Assembly: GCA_963540225.1 (NCBI GenBank)
Contig: CAUTNH010000007.1
Span: forward strand, 1-31,147
Reading direction: 5' to 3'
Length of the DNA: 31,147 nucleotides
Source: CAUTNH01 sp963540225
GTDB taxonomy: Bacteria > Bacillota_I > Bacilli_A > Acholeplasmatales > Acholeplasmataceae
The position numbers were made by a program, and so were the translations under genes. Under the pieces are notes generated by a model, which saw nothing but the letters and a program-made list of their open reading frames with translations, ran no database searches and had not been told where the DNA came from. Shown piece after piece: positions 24,571-31,147 of the stretch. Every line of letters starts with the position of its first letter. Positions within the stretch are counted from its first letter, which is position 1.

Positions 24571-25938
24571 TTAATAATCACAAGATCCAAATGTTCTTGG
24601 AAATGGTATTACATCACGAATATTATCTACTCCTGTTATAAACATAATAAGTCTTTCAAAGCCCATTCCAAAACCACTACTTGTAGTTCCTCCGAATTTT
24701 CTTAAATCTAAATACCAAGATATTGTGCCAATATTCATATTAAGTTTTTTCATTTTATCAAGTAAAATATCATATCTTTCTTCTCTTTGTGAACCTCCTA
24801 GAAGTTCTCCTGATTTAGATACTAATAAATCCATTGCTGCAACTGTTTTATTATCAGAGTTTAATCTCATATAAAATGCTTTAATATCTTTGGGCCAGTC
24901 TATTATAAAAACTGGTGATTTAAAATAAACATCTGTAAGATATTTTTCATGTTCAGTTGCAATATCAAGACCTTGTTTAGGCTCATTTTCAAACTTTTGT
25001 TTTGACTTTAATAAGATATCGATTGCCTGCTTATGAGTTATTTTATTAAAAGGTTTTTCTAATACTATTTTTAATCTTTCAATTAATCCTGGTTCAACGA
25101 ATTTATTAAAAAATTCTATTTCATCAGATAAATTATCAAATGCATATTTAACTAAGTACTTAATTAAATCCTCAGCAATTTTCATGTCATTTTCTAAATC
25201 GCAAAATGCCATCTCAGGCTCAATCATCCAAAACTCTGCAGCATGTTTTGGAGTATTAGATTTTTCTGCTCTAAAAGTCGGTCCGAATGTATAAATATTT
25301 CTAAATGCTTGTGCATATGCCTCACCATGAAGCTGACCTGTTACTGTAAGGTATGCTTGGCGTTTAAAAAAGTCATTTTTAAAATCATCTTGCTTTTCAA
25401 TCTTTTTTAAAAATGTTGGGGTAAACATAGAACCTGCTCCCTCGCCATCGTTTGTAGTAATTATTGGCGTATGCACATACACAAAGTTTTTTTCTTGAAA
25501 AAACTTATGTATTGCATATGCCATTTTACTTCTTGTTCTAAAGACTGCATTAAATAAATTTGTCCTTGGACGAAGTTCAAGCTTTGTTCTTAAAAACTCT
25601 CTTGTATGTCTTTTAGCCTGAATCGGAAAATAACCTGTTGCATCTTTTATTAAAGTAATCTCATGCGCTTTAATCTCATATGCTTGTTCTCTTTCAGGAG
25701 TTAGTACAACTTCTCCTTTTACTACAACAGATGATCCTACTGAAATTTTAATGACTTCATCAAAATTTTTAAGTTTATTATCATATACAACCTGCAATGT
25801 TTTAAAAGTTGTACCATCATTTAAATGGATAAATCCAAATTCTTTTTGGTCACGGTTATTTTTAACCCATCCTGAAAGTTCAACTTTCTTATCCTTATAT
25901 AAATTAAGATTATTTTTTAAATCATATAATGTTTCCAT
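24571..25938 (-). CDS. asnS: Asparaginyl-tRNA synthetase
   Basis: The 455-residue class IIb synthetase has an N-terminal OB-fold anticodon-binding domain (KKVELSGWVKNNRDQKEFGF) and an aminoacylation core with FRAEKSNTPKHAAEFWMIEPE (motif 2). GFGMGFERLIMFITG is motif 3, with RDVIPFPRTFGS after it. It charges tRNA-Asn directly. The AAGGAG ribosome site overlaps the end of rmuC. No T-box leader is present upstream; it is the last gene of the rpmH operon. Confidence 0.96.
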   Translation of the reverse strand: METLYDLKNNLNLYKDKKVELSGWVKNNRDQKEFGFIHLNDGTTFKTLQVVYDNKLKNFDEVIKISVGSSVVVKGEVVLTPEREQAYEIKAHEITLIKDATGYFPIQAKRHTREFLRTKLELRPRTNLFNAVFRTRSKMAYAIHKFFQEKNFVYVHTPIITTNDGEGAGSMFTPTFLKKIEKQDDFKNDFFKRQAYLTVTGQLHGEAYAQAFRNIYTFGPTFRAEKSNTPKHAAEFWMIEPEMAFCDLENDMKIAEDLIKYLVKYAFDNLSDEIEFFNKFVEPGLIERLKIVLEKPFNKITHKQAIDILLKSKQKFENEPKQGLDIATEHEKYLTDVYFKSPVFIIDWPKDIKAFYMRLNSDNKTVAAMDLLVSKSGELLGGSQREERYDILLDKMKKLNMNIGTISWYLDLRKFGGTTSSGFGMGFERLIMFITGVDNIRDVIPFPRTFGSCDY

Positions 25939-25939
25939 T

Positions 25940-27043
25940 TTATTTAATCTCCTTAATATTTTCTATATCTGAAAAATTCTTAGCAAGTTTTTTTGAAGTT
26001 ATATTTATCTCATCAAAACTTTCGGATGTGTTTTTAAAATTTTTTTCAAGGTCTTGAAATCTTTTGGTAAATCTTTCAAACTCATCTTTTAGGCTAGATA
26101 ATTTTTTAGCAATTTCTGTTGCAAATTTACTATGTTCAATATTTTTAATTGCCATATACACATTAGAAATCATAACAGGCAGAGTAGTTGGCGAGGCAAT
26201 TACTATTTTATTATCCTGTGCATAACAAACCATATCATATAAATTAGATACAATATATGAAAATATTGCCTCTGATGGAATACACATAATTGCAAAATCA
26301 GCAGTTTCACCTTTAATGATATATTTATTTTTTATATCGTCAATATGTTTTTTAATATCTTTTTTAAATTCTTTTATTGCTTCTTTAACTTTCTCATCTT
26401 CTAAATTATTATCTGTTATTTTTTGATAATTAGTAAGTGGAAATTTAGAATCAATACAAAACAAATTAAGTGGACTTTCTGAAAATATCGCAAGATCTGC
26501 AATCGTATTATTTTTTAATTTATACTGAAATTTATAATATTTACTATTTTCACCAAAAATAGATTTTATAATATTTTCTAAAATAAACTCACCAAGATTA
26601 CCTCTTGCTTTTTTATCTTTAAAAATATCTTGCAACTTAAGTATTTCCTTTTGGCTATTTGAGACTATCTCATATGATTTATCCAAAAGTGCAAGCTTTG
26701 TTGATAAATCTTTTAAATTATCATTTGTATATTGATTACTTTTACTAAATTCATTTTGGATTTTTGAATTTATATTATCAATATCTGTTTTAATATCTTT
26801 AAAAAAATTATCTTTTATATCTCTTATATTATTAGCTTCTTTATTAAGTTTTTCTTCTAGAATATTTTTAAAATCTTTTGTAATGTTTGATTGAAGTAGC
26901 AAAAGATTATTAGGATTTGATAAATCACCCTGTTGGTAGTGATTTTTTTTATGTTCTTTATAAACTAAATAGCCAACTATAAATATGATTGAAATAATTA
27001 CAACAGCTAATAAAATTATAATTATTATATTTGTTGTATTCAT
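25940..27043 (-). CDS. rmuC: DNA recombination protein RmuC
   Basis: The 367-residue protein has one N-terminal membrane helix (about residues 5-28), a long coiled coil (about 50-140), and the RmuC nuclease-like domain with ARGNLGEFILENII and FCIDSKFPLTNYQK. Another coiled coil forms the end. RmuC limits inversions at short inverted repeats and is predicted to be a membrane-anchored restriction-fold nuclease. The start follows the jag stop directly with no clear ribosome site, so coupling is likely. Confidence 0.9.
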   Translation of the reverse strand: MNTTNIIIIILLAVVIISIIFIVGYLVYKEHKKNHYQQGDLSNPNNLLLLQSNITKDFKNILEEKLNKEANNIRDIKDNFFKDIKTDIDNINSKIQNEFSKSNQYTNDNLKDLSTKLALLDKSYEIVSNSQKEILKLQDIFKDKKARGNLGEFILENIIKSIFGENSKYYKFQYKLKNNTIADLAIFSESPLNLFCIDSKFPLTNYQKITDNNLEDEKVKEAIKEFKKDIKKHIDDIKNKYIIKGETADFAIMCIPSEAIFSYIVSNLYDMVCYAQDNKIVIASPTTLPVMISNVYMAIKNIEHSKFATEIAKKLSSLKDEFERFTKRFQDLEKNFKNTSESFDEINITSKKLAKNFSDIENIKEIK

Positions 27044-27637
27044 TTATTTAGCAATATATTTAATAACTAATGCTCTATCCTTACCAAAGCCTTCTGACTC
27101 TGTTTTTATGTTTTTAAAACCCATAAGTTTAGCGTGAATTATTCTTCTTTCAAATGAGTTCATAGGATCAAGTTTGATGTCTGTTTTTGTTCTTACAACC
27201 TCTTTGGCTGTTTTTATAGCCATTTTTTCAAGAATATGCGTTTTAGATTCTGTATACCCTGCAACATCAAGTGATATTATTATAGGTTCTTTACAAAATT
27301 GTAGTAAGTATAGTCTTAGCATTTGTTGAATGGCATTTAAGTTTTTACCATCTTTTCCTATTATTAAAGCATTTTCATTAGTATCTATATTAAAAATAAT
27401 ATGATCTTCTGAGATATTTCTTATTTCCATTTTTAAATCTAAACCTAAATTTTTAAATATGCTTTCAAGATATCTTTTACCATTGAGATTTAAAGATACA
27501 TTAACAAATGCTTTAAATTTGTTATCTCCTAGTTCTTCAACTAGAAAATATTCTTCTGACATATCAAGTTTTTTTATTGCTATTTTTGTTGCTTCATCAA
27601 TATCCTTAGCATCAATTATAACTTCTTTTAATTCCAT
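27044..27637 (-). CDS. jag: Jag/KhpB RNA-binding protein
   Basis: The 197-residue protein has the three Jag parts in order: a Jag-N domain (1-50), a KH domain with the loop GKDGKN near residue 115, and a C-terminal R3H domain with ERRIIHAKL. KhpB proteins bind many RNAs, and in streptococci and related bacteria they affect cell elongation and division. Its ribosome site GGAGG lies in the last codons of yidC. The yidC-jag pairing is conserved across Bacillota. Confidence 0.93.
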   Translation of the reverse strand: MELKEVIIDAKDIDEATKIAIKKLDMSEEYFLVEELGDNKFKAFVNVSLNLNGKRYLESIFKNLGLDLKMEIRNISEDHIIFNIDTNENALIIGKDGKNLNAIQQMLRLYLLQFCKEPIIISLDVAGYTESKTHILEKMAIKTAKEVVRTKTDIKLDPMNSFERRIIHAKLMGFKNIKTESEGFGKDRALVIKYIAK

Positions 27638-27641
27638 TTTA

Positions 27642-29333
27642 TTAAACCTCCAAACCAGTTTTTTGGTGTTTTTTAAGATATTTCTTTTTATTTATTGCAC
27701 CTTGAATAAATGTTTGAGCAAGCGAATATAAGTTTCCACAAATCCAATAAAATGCAATAGCATTATTTTGGAATGAGAATATAACCATCATTATAAGCAT
27801 TACAAATGAGATAATCTTAGTAGTTCTTTGTTGTTTTTTCATCTGCTCTGTTGGTTGTTCATTATGATTTTTCATGTATTTTGGTTTTCTACCACCAAAA
27901 AACTGAAGCAAAAACATCGTAGCACCAACTAATATGGCAAGTATAAAAGTAACATAGTTAAATTTTCCTAAAAACTTTAAACCACCCTGTGTAAAATCAA
28001 TAAATCCCATTACATTAGTTACTCTTGTAAATTTAGATGCAAACATTCCATCAGGTAAGTATACTCTTTGAACTGCTTGATACATCGCAATAAATATCGG
28101 CATTTGTAAAAACATTAAAAGAAATGACGAAAATCCAATTTTGTGTTTTCTATATACCTGCATCATTTCCATTTGCATAGATCTTTGGGCTTGTTTATCC
28201 GTTCTACCTTTATATTTATTTTGAATCTTTTTTATATCGGGTTGGGCTTCTTGCATTTTTAAAGACATATTATTTGTTTTAGCATATATTGGCCATGCGA
28301 TTGTTCTTACTACAATAGTTGTAAAAAATACTGCAAGACCAAGCGAGCCCGCAAATCCAAAAAGCCACATAATAGAAGCAATAGGAATAACTAGAATATA
28401 ATCAAACCAGTTTGCTGCTTTTTTAGATAATGGTCTTTGTCCTGTTGAAAGAGAATATACAGGATGTGAGAAATTATTTTCAATATTATCTTCAAGATTA
28501 ACATCTACTAATTTCTTATTCTCATCATATGCTTTAACATTATTTTTAACTGTAAAGGTCATTCTATATTTAGAAAATCCACCTTTTTTAATACCATTTG
28601 CTCCATAGTAATTAGGATAAATTGGATTTGCTAGAGTCTTATTTTTTCCATTAGATGATTTAGCCTTTATGATATGTGGATTTACTTTTAACTGATCATC
28701 AAGTGATTTTTTATTATTTGAGATATTTTCCTCATCTAATTTTAACTCATATTTTTTGACACTACCTGATGTTTTACCATATATCATATTTACTGTAAAT
28801 CCTTTTTCATTATATAAATTATTAAAAGAATCTAAATCATATGATTGACCAAAGCCTGTAGAAAATACAAACCTATTAGTATTATTAGGTTTACCTTTTA
28901 CTCTTGATTTAGCCATTAAAGCATTTACCGGATGATATGTAAAATTAAAAAGTGGTTTTGGAACTATAGCCTCATTTTTATTTTTAACTAAATAGATTGG
29001 CTCAGATACAATTTTTTTATCTTTTGAAAAATATTCGGCATAAACTTTTACAACATTTTTATATCCAATCACACCGTTTATTTGTTCAACATCATTAAAT
29101 ACAAGCTTATAATCAATTCCACGACTTAATTTTTTAACTGTGCCATTGCTATAAAGCATATAAGCATTTATTCCGTTTGTATCTAGTCCATTATCATCGT
29201 TTACTTGCACGTTAGGTGCCGATAATATTAAATCAACCTCAGTTGCTTTACTACCACAACCTGTCAAAAATAAAATTAAAAATAATCCAAAAACTAAAAG
29301 AATTATTTTTAATCCTAATTTCTTCTTATTCAT
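27642..29333 (-). CDS. yidC: Membrane protein insertase YidC with large extracellular domain
   Basis: The 563-residue Oxa1/YidC insertase has a lipoprotein signal whose lipobox LTGC places the modified cysteine at C26. A non-membrane region of about 280 residues (27-307) follows. The insertase core begins near W309, with the hydrophilic-groove arginine R343 in TTIVVRTIAWP, a cytoplasmic hairpin rich in Gln and Lys, and further helices. It inserts and folds membrane proteins such as ATP synthase subunit c. Bacillus-type YidC has almost no extracellular part, and this region has no clear resemblance to the Gram-negative P1 domain. The ribosome site AAAGGA overlaps the rnpA stop. Confidence 0.93.
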   Translation of the reverse strand: MNKKKLGLKIILLVFGLFLILFLTGCGSKATEVDLILSAPNVQVNDDNGLDTNGINAYMLYSNGTVKKLSRGIDYKLVFNDVEQINGVIGYKNVVKVYAEYFSKDKKIVSEPIYLVKNKNEAIVPKPLFNFTYHPVNALMAKSRVKGKPNNTNRFVFSTGFGQSYDLDSFNNLYNEKGFTVNMIYGKTSGSVKKYELKLDEENISNNKKSLDDQLKVNPHIIKAKSSNGKNKTLANPIYPNYYGANGIKKGGFSKYRMTFTVKNNVKAYDENKKLVDVNLEDNIENNFSHPVYSLSTGQRPLSKKAANWFDYILVIPIASIMWLFGFAGSLGLAVFFTTIVVRTIAWPIYAKTNNMSLKMQEAQPDIKKIQNKYKGRTDKQAQRSMQMEMMQVYRKHKIGFSSFLLMFLQMPIFIAMYQAVQRVYLPDGMFASKFTRVTNVMGFIDFTQGGLKFLGKFNYVTFILAILVGATMFLLQFFGGRKPKYMKNHNEQPTEQMKKQQRTTKIISFVMLIMMVIFSFQNNAIAFYWICGNLYSLAQTFIQGAINKKKYLKKHQKTGLEV

Positions 29334-29340
29334 ATAATCA

Positions 29341-29685
29341 CTATCCTTTATTTACTAATAATATCTTTGCTTTTTTTAAAAAATATTCTATATCTTGTTT
29401 TATCTTTTTAAAATCCAATTTATTAGCGTCTTTTTTTATAACTATCACAAAATCAACTGCTTTAATTAAATCCTTATTTATTTGAATAATTGCTCTTAAT
29501 CTTCTTTTAATTAAATTTCTTGATACAGCATTTCCGTATTTTCTTCCGATAGATAATGCAAATCTAAAATGCTCTAAATTATTACTAGCATAAAATATAC
29601 TAAAACAACTATTTCCTACAGAATGCTTTTTTAAAAAAATACTATCTATTTCTATTTTCTTTTTTAATCTATAATCCTTGTTCAT
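29341..29685 (-). CDS. rnpA: Ribonuclease P protein component
   Basis: The 114-residue basic protein has the family signature RNLIKRRLR within GNAVSRNLIKRRLRAIIQ. It assists the RNase P RNA in tRNA 5' maturation. The frame is open further upstream to a TTG at 29715, but that part overlaps a terminator hairpin; ATG 29685 gives MNKDYRLKKK, the usual start. No strong Shine-Dalgarno site precedes it. It lies in the classic rpmH-rnpA-yidC-jag order. Confidence 0.93.
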   Translation of the reverse strand: MNKDYRLKKKIEIDSIFLKKHSVGNSCFSIFYASNNLEHFRFALSIGRKYGNAVSRNLIKRRLRAIIQINKDLIKAVDFVIVIKKDANKLDFKKIKQDIEYFLKKAKILLVNKG

Positions 29686-29696
29686 AATTTTTATAT

Positions 29697-29733
29697 ATAA
29701 AAATAAAACTACCAAAATAGTAATCTGGTAGTT
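29697..29733 (-). terminator. Terminator/attenuator between rpmH and rnpA
   Basis: AACTACCA and TGGTAGTT (29707-29714 and 29726-29733) form an 8-bp stem with an 11-base loop. On the minus strand it is followed by TTTATTTTTA. No new promoter is evident before rnpA, so the hairpin probably lets only part of the rpmH transcripts continue, which would match the much higher need for L34 than for RnpA. Confidence 0.75.
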
Positions 29734-29743
29734 CTTTTTATAA

Positions 29744-29887
29744 TTATTTAGAAGATACAGTTAATACTTTTCTTCCCTTTTGACGACGTCTTGCAAGTAC
29801 TTGTCTTCCTTTTCTTGATTTCATTCTTGCTCTAAAACCGTGGGTGCGAAGCTTCTTGATTTTACTTGGTTGGTAGGTTCTTTTCAT
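29744..29887 (-). CDS. rpmH: Large ribosomal subunit protein bL34
   Basis: The 47-residue, highly basic protein begins MKRTYQPSKIKKLRTHGFR and has the bL34 core RARMKSRKGRQVLARRR, with GRKVLTVSSK at its end. It is a small structural protein of the 50S subunit. The ribosome site AAAGGGG is well placed. It is the first gene of the leftward operon and in many bacteria stands beside oriC and dnaA, which are not visible here. Confidence 0.95.
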   Translation of the reverse strand: MKRTYQPSKIKKLRTHGFRARMKSRKGRQVLARRRQKGRKVLTVSSK

Positions 29888-29928
29888 GTTTTTACCCCTT
29901 TCAATATTTCTTTTTTATAATCCTATAA

Positions 29929-29957
29929 ATTATATCAAAAACCTTTTTTATTTTCAA
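29929..29957 (-). promoter_or_regulatory. Strong rpmH promoter
   Basis: On the minus strand TTGAAA (29957-29952) and TATAAT (29934-29929) are separated by exactly 17 bases, and TGA before the -10 also makes it an extended -10. The spacing and match are close to the housekeeping consensus, as expected for a ribosomal protein gene. Confidence 0.85.
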
Positions 29958-30203
29958 TGATAATATATAAACATTCATTATTGTATGCAAGGCAGATTGA
30001 TTATTAAACCAAATAAATACTTGCCTACTAGAAAGTTTTTTAGGATAAAAATTATGAATTAAAACTATAATTGACAATTATTAAAAGTATAGACAAAGAA
30101 AAATATAGTTATTTTTATTAGTCTCTTTATTTAGTTTTTTTCTAGAGCATATTATCAACTCCTTATTTTTAATATTTTCCTTAGTTTATTTAAAATGTAG
30201 ACC
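29958..30203. other. AT-rich gene-free region beside rpmH
   Basis: No ORF with a credible start was found here. It contains an imperfect repeat GCAAG/CTTGC (about 29988-30025) and a perfect 15-base palindrome ATAATTG-A-CAATTAT at 30067-30081. On the minus strand, AAGGAG (30164-30159) sits eight bases before an ATG at 30150, but a TAG stop follows after one sense codon (ATG CTC TAG). In many Bacillota this position is occupied by oriC, but no consensus DnaA boxes (TTATCCACA) are present; the nearest match, TTATCAACT near 30152, has two differences. Confidence 0.5.
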
Positions 30204-30230
30204 TTTGTTTCCCAAAAATTGGGAAACAAA
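30204..30230. repeat. Perfect 12-bp inverted repeat
   Basis: TTTGTTTCCCAA (30204-30215) and TTGGGAAACAAA (30219-30230) are exact reverse complements around AAA. There is no T run on either side that would make it a terminator by itself. Its right end overlaps the U tract of the adjacent leftward terminator, so the two hairpins stand back to back. Confidence 0.8.
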
Positions 30231-30255
30231 AAAGCCCACACTATTAAGTGTGAGC
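30228..30255 (-). terminator. Orphan leftward terminator
   Basis: On the minus strand GCTCACACT (30255-30247) pairs with AGTGTGGGC (30242-30234) over nine base pairs around TAAT, one of them a G-U pair that forms only in this orientation. Six Ts follow. The genes to the right all run on the + strand, so there is no leftward gene in this window for it to end. Confidence 0.7.
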
Positions 30256-30292
30256 CTAAGGAGGATTTTAGTCTCGAGCAACTACCACCCGA

Positions 30293-30640
30293 TTGAACCC
30301 TTATAAAAATCATACTTTTAGTAAGGTGTATCAAAATAATAAAATTGAGTTTCACTGTGATGAGATTCAAATGAAAATTAGTAAAATATCTAAAGATGAT
30401 TACATCAATGCTAATTTAAAAAATGTATTCTATGATTATAGATTTGATTCTTACTATAAAATTGAGTTAAAAATTAAGGCTAATAATAAAATTTATGTTG
30501 CAACTGTATTTAATAATGTTGACGAAAATATTCCACATAGGCAAAGTTATACTTTTGATATTGAAATAGAAAATCAAGTATATCAGAGTTGCTTAATTCT
30601 AAGAAATTCTCAATATGGTGAGAGTTGCTGGTTTTATTAA
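30293..30640 (+). CDS. Unknown small protein, possibly a 5'-truncated paralogue of the next gene
   Basis: The frame is open from 30272. Its only early start is TTG 30293 without a fitting ribosome site; AAGGAGGA at 30258-30265 is too far away, and the first ATG is at 30371 (89 residues). The product is rich in aromatic and beta-favouring residues with no signal peptide. The stretch HRQSYTFDIEIENQVYQSC aligns with HLDSYSIFFNYDSHVYYLN of the following lipoprotein; H, SY, VY and a later R-x-N are shared. The lack of a signal sequence and the GC-richer patch at its front suggest that its original 5' end was lost. No function can be given. Confidence 0.5.
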   Translation: MNPYKNHTFSKVYQNNKIEFHCDEIQMKISKISKDDYINANLKNVFYDYRFDSYYKIELKIKANNKIYVATVFNNVDENIPHRQSYTFDIEIENQVYQSCLILRNSQYGESCWFY

Positions 30641-30650
30641 GGTGATTTTT

Positions 30651-31139
30651 ATGAAGAAAATATTATTAATAATCTCATTCTTATCGATAGTTTTTTTATT
30701 TTTTAGTTGTCAAAAAGAAGTACAACATAGACCTTTAAAAATTGATGACAGAGAAAAAATAGGTGAAATTTCAGAAAGAACTTTTATAACTAATCAAAAG
30801 TTCATATTAAAACATAAAGAGACCTTAACTAATGCTACATTTTTAAAATTCATAATAAAAAAACAAAATAATCCTACTTCTAAAATCCCTATCTATAACT
30901 ATGATATAAAGATGTTTATTACAACCGATAAAGAATACGAAGCCCCTTTGACCATCAAAAACGATTTTCATCTAGATTCATATTCCATATTCTTTAATTA
31001 TGACTCACATGTCTACTATTTAAACATAACCTTTAGAAAAAATAAAATCTTTATTCATTCAGGTGATCATACATTAAATAATACCTCTCGTAATGGTATT
31101 TATTACAACTATCTATTCTTAGAACTTACAAAAGTTTAA
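30651..31139 (+). CDS. Predicted lipoprotein of unknown function
   Basis: The 162-residue protein begins MKKILLIISFLSIVFLFFSC, a typical lipoprotein signal with lipobox FFSC, so it should be anchored by C20 on the outer face of the membrane. The mature part is rich in Lys, Asn and aromatic residues with a beta-like alternation and no recognisable enzyme motif. The frame runs open upstream to 30615, but ATG 30651 has AAGGTGAT at the right distance, overlapping the stop of the previous gene, so the two are coupled. Part of it resembles that previous protein. Confidence 0.75.
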   Translation: MKKILLIISFLSIVFLFFSCQKEVQHRPLKIDDREKIGEISERTFITNQKFILKHKETLTNATFLKFIIKKQNNPTSKIPIYNYDIKMFITTDKEYEAPLTIKNDFHLDSYSIFFNYDSHVYYLNITFRKNKIFIHSGDHTLNNTSRNGIYYNYLFLELTKV

Positions 31140-31147
31140 CTCAAATA

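Noticed and set aside
29990..30200. oriC with DnaA boxes beside rpmH
   Set aside because: No TTATCCACA-type boxes were found on either strand; only a two-mismatch match near 30152, and dnaA is absent from the window.
30256..30300. Possible T-box (GGGTGGTAG on the minus strand)
   Set aside because: The rest of the T-box consensus and a competing terminator partner are missing; the nearby terminator stem is independent, and no amino-acid gene follows.
30155..30370. Minus-strand frame of 71 codons across the right intergenic region
   Set aside because: It runs through the terminator hairpin and the perfect inverted repeat, has no ribosome site, and lies opposite the start of the + strand gene; its composition is not protein-like.
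1..31147. Mycoplasma-type code with UGA as tryptophan
   Set aside because: rpiB and tsaC end at TGA in ATGA overlaps with proper starts, and tryptophans are TGG throughout.
1..31147. CRISPR arrays, insertion sequences, prophage genes
   Set aside because: No regularly spaced repeats, transposase or integrase motifs, or phage genes were seen; the only sign of mobility is the possible scar at 30.2-30.3 kb.

Overview
The window is a very AT-rich, tightly packed stretch of bacterial chromosome. The gene content and order are those of a low-GC Bacillota/Mollicutes-type organism: S6-SSB-S18, GdpP-L9-DnaB, RF1-PrmC-TsaC-RpiB-Upp-ATP synthase, and L34-RnpA-YidC-Jag. UGA is a real stop codon here (rpiB and tsaC both end in ATGA overlaps and tryptophan is TGG), so this is not a Mycoplasma/Spiroplasma with the UGA=Trp code. 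The GdpP-L9 fusion, the MgpA/NrnA-like phosphoesterases and the standard code suggest an Acholeplasma-, Izemoplasma- or RF39-like lineage, or a relative in Erysipelotrichia. That placement is inference.

Region 1 (1-1062, + strand) is rpsF-ssb-rpsR. It has a structured leader in front and an intrinsic terminator behind.

Region 2 (1080-15551, + strand) is one unbroken run of 18 genes with gaps of about 15 bases or less: gdpP-rplI (fused), dnaB, a small membrane protein, prfA, prmC, tsaC, rpiB, upp, two small membrane proteins (AtpZ/AtpI-like), then atpB-E-F-H-A-G-D-C. The c subunit carries the ligand pattern of Na+-binding rotors. A two-way terminator at 15598-15634 separates this run from the convergent genes to the right.

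Region 3 (15627-22127, - strand) is nrnA2-nrnA1-mgtC-like-mnmE-dnaX-ybaB-recR, read from a clear promoter at 22155-22182. Together with GdpP, the two NrnA-type proteins could form a complete c-di-AMP to pApA to AMP route. Region 4 (22273-24340, + strand) is cca-yhaM, divergent from region 3. A 230-base gap (24341-24570) follows. It holds a two-way terminator and an unexplained minus-strand element: a stem closed with G-U pairs and followed by U6, plus a 15-codon ORF with a perfect Shine-Dalgarno site.

Region 5 (24571-29957, - strand) is rpmH-rnpA-yidC-jag-rmuC-asnS, read from a near-consensus promoter. In many Bacillota dnaA and oriC lie next to rpmH, but neither is visible here.

Region 6 (29958-31147) is the only accessory-looking part. 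It has 300 bases of gene-free DNA with palindromes, an orphan leftward terminator and a locally GC-richer patch. Two small + strand genes of unknown function follow: one looks 5'-truncated and the other encodes a lipoprotein, and the two appear to be related to each other.

Most of the window is ordinary core genome. The points most worth following are the minus-strand element after asnS, the junction and paralogous pair at the right end, the GdpP-L9 fusion with its preserved internal ribosome site, the Na+-type c ring, and the very large extracellular part of YidC.
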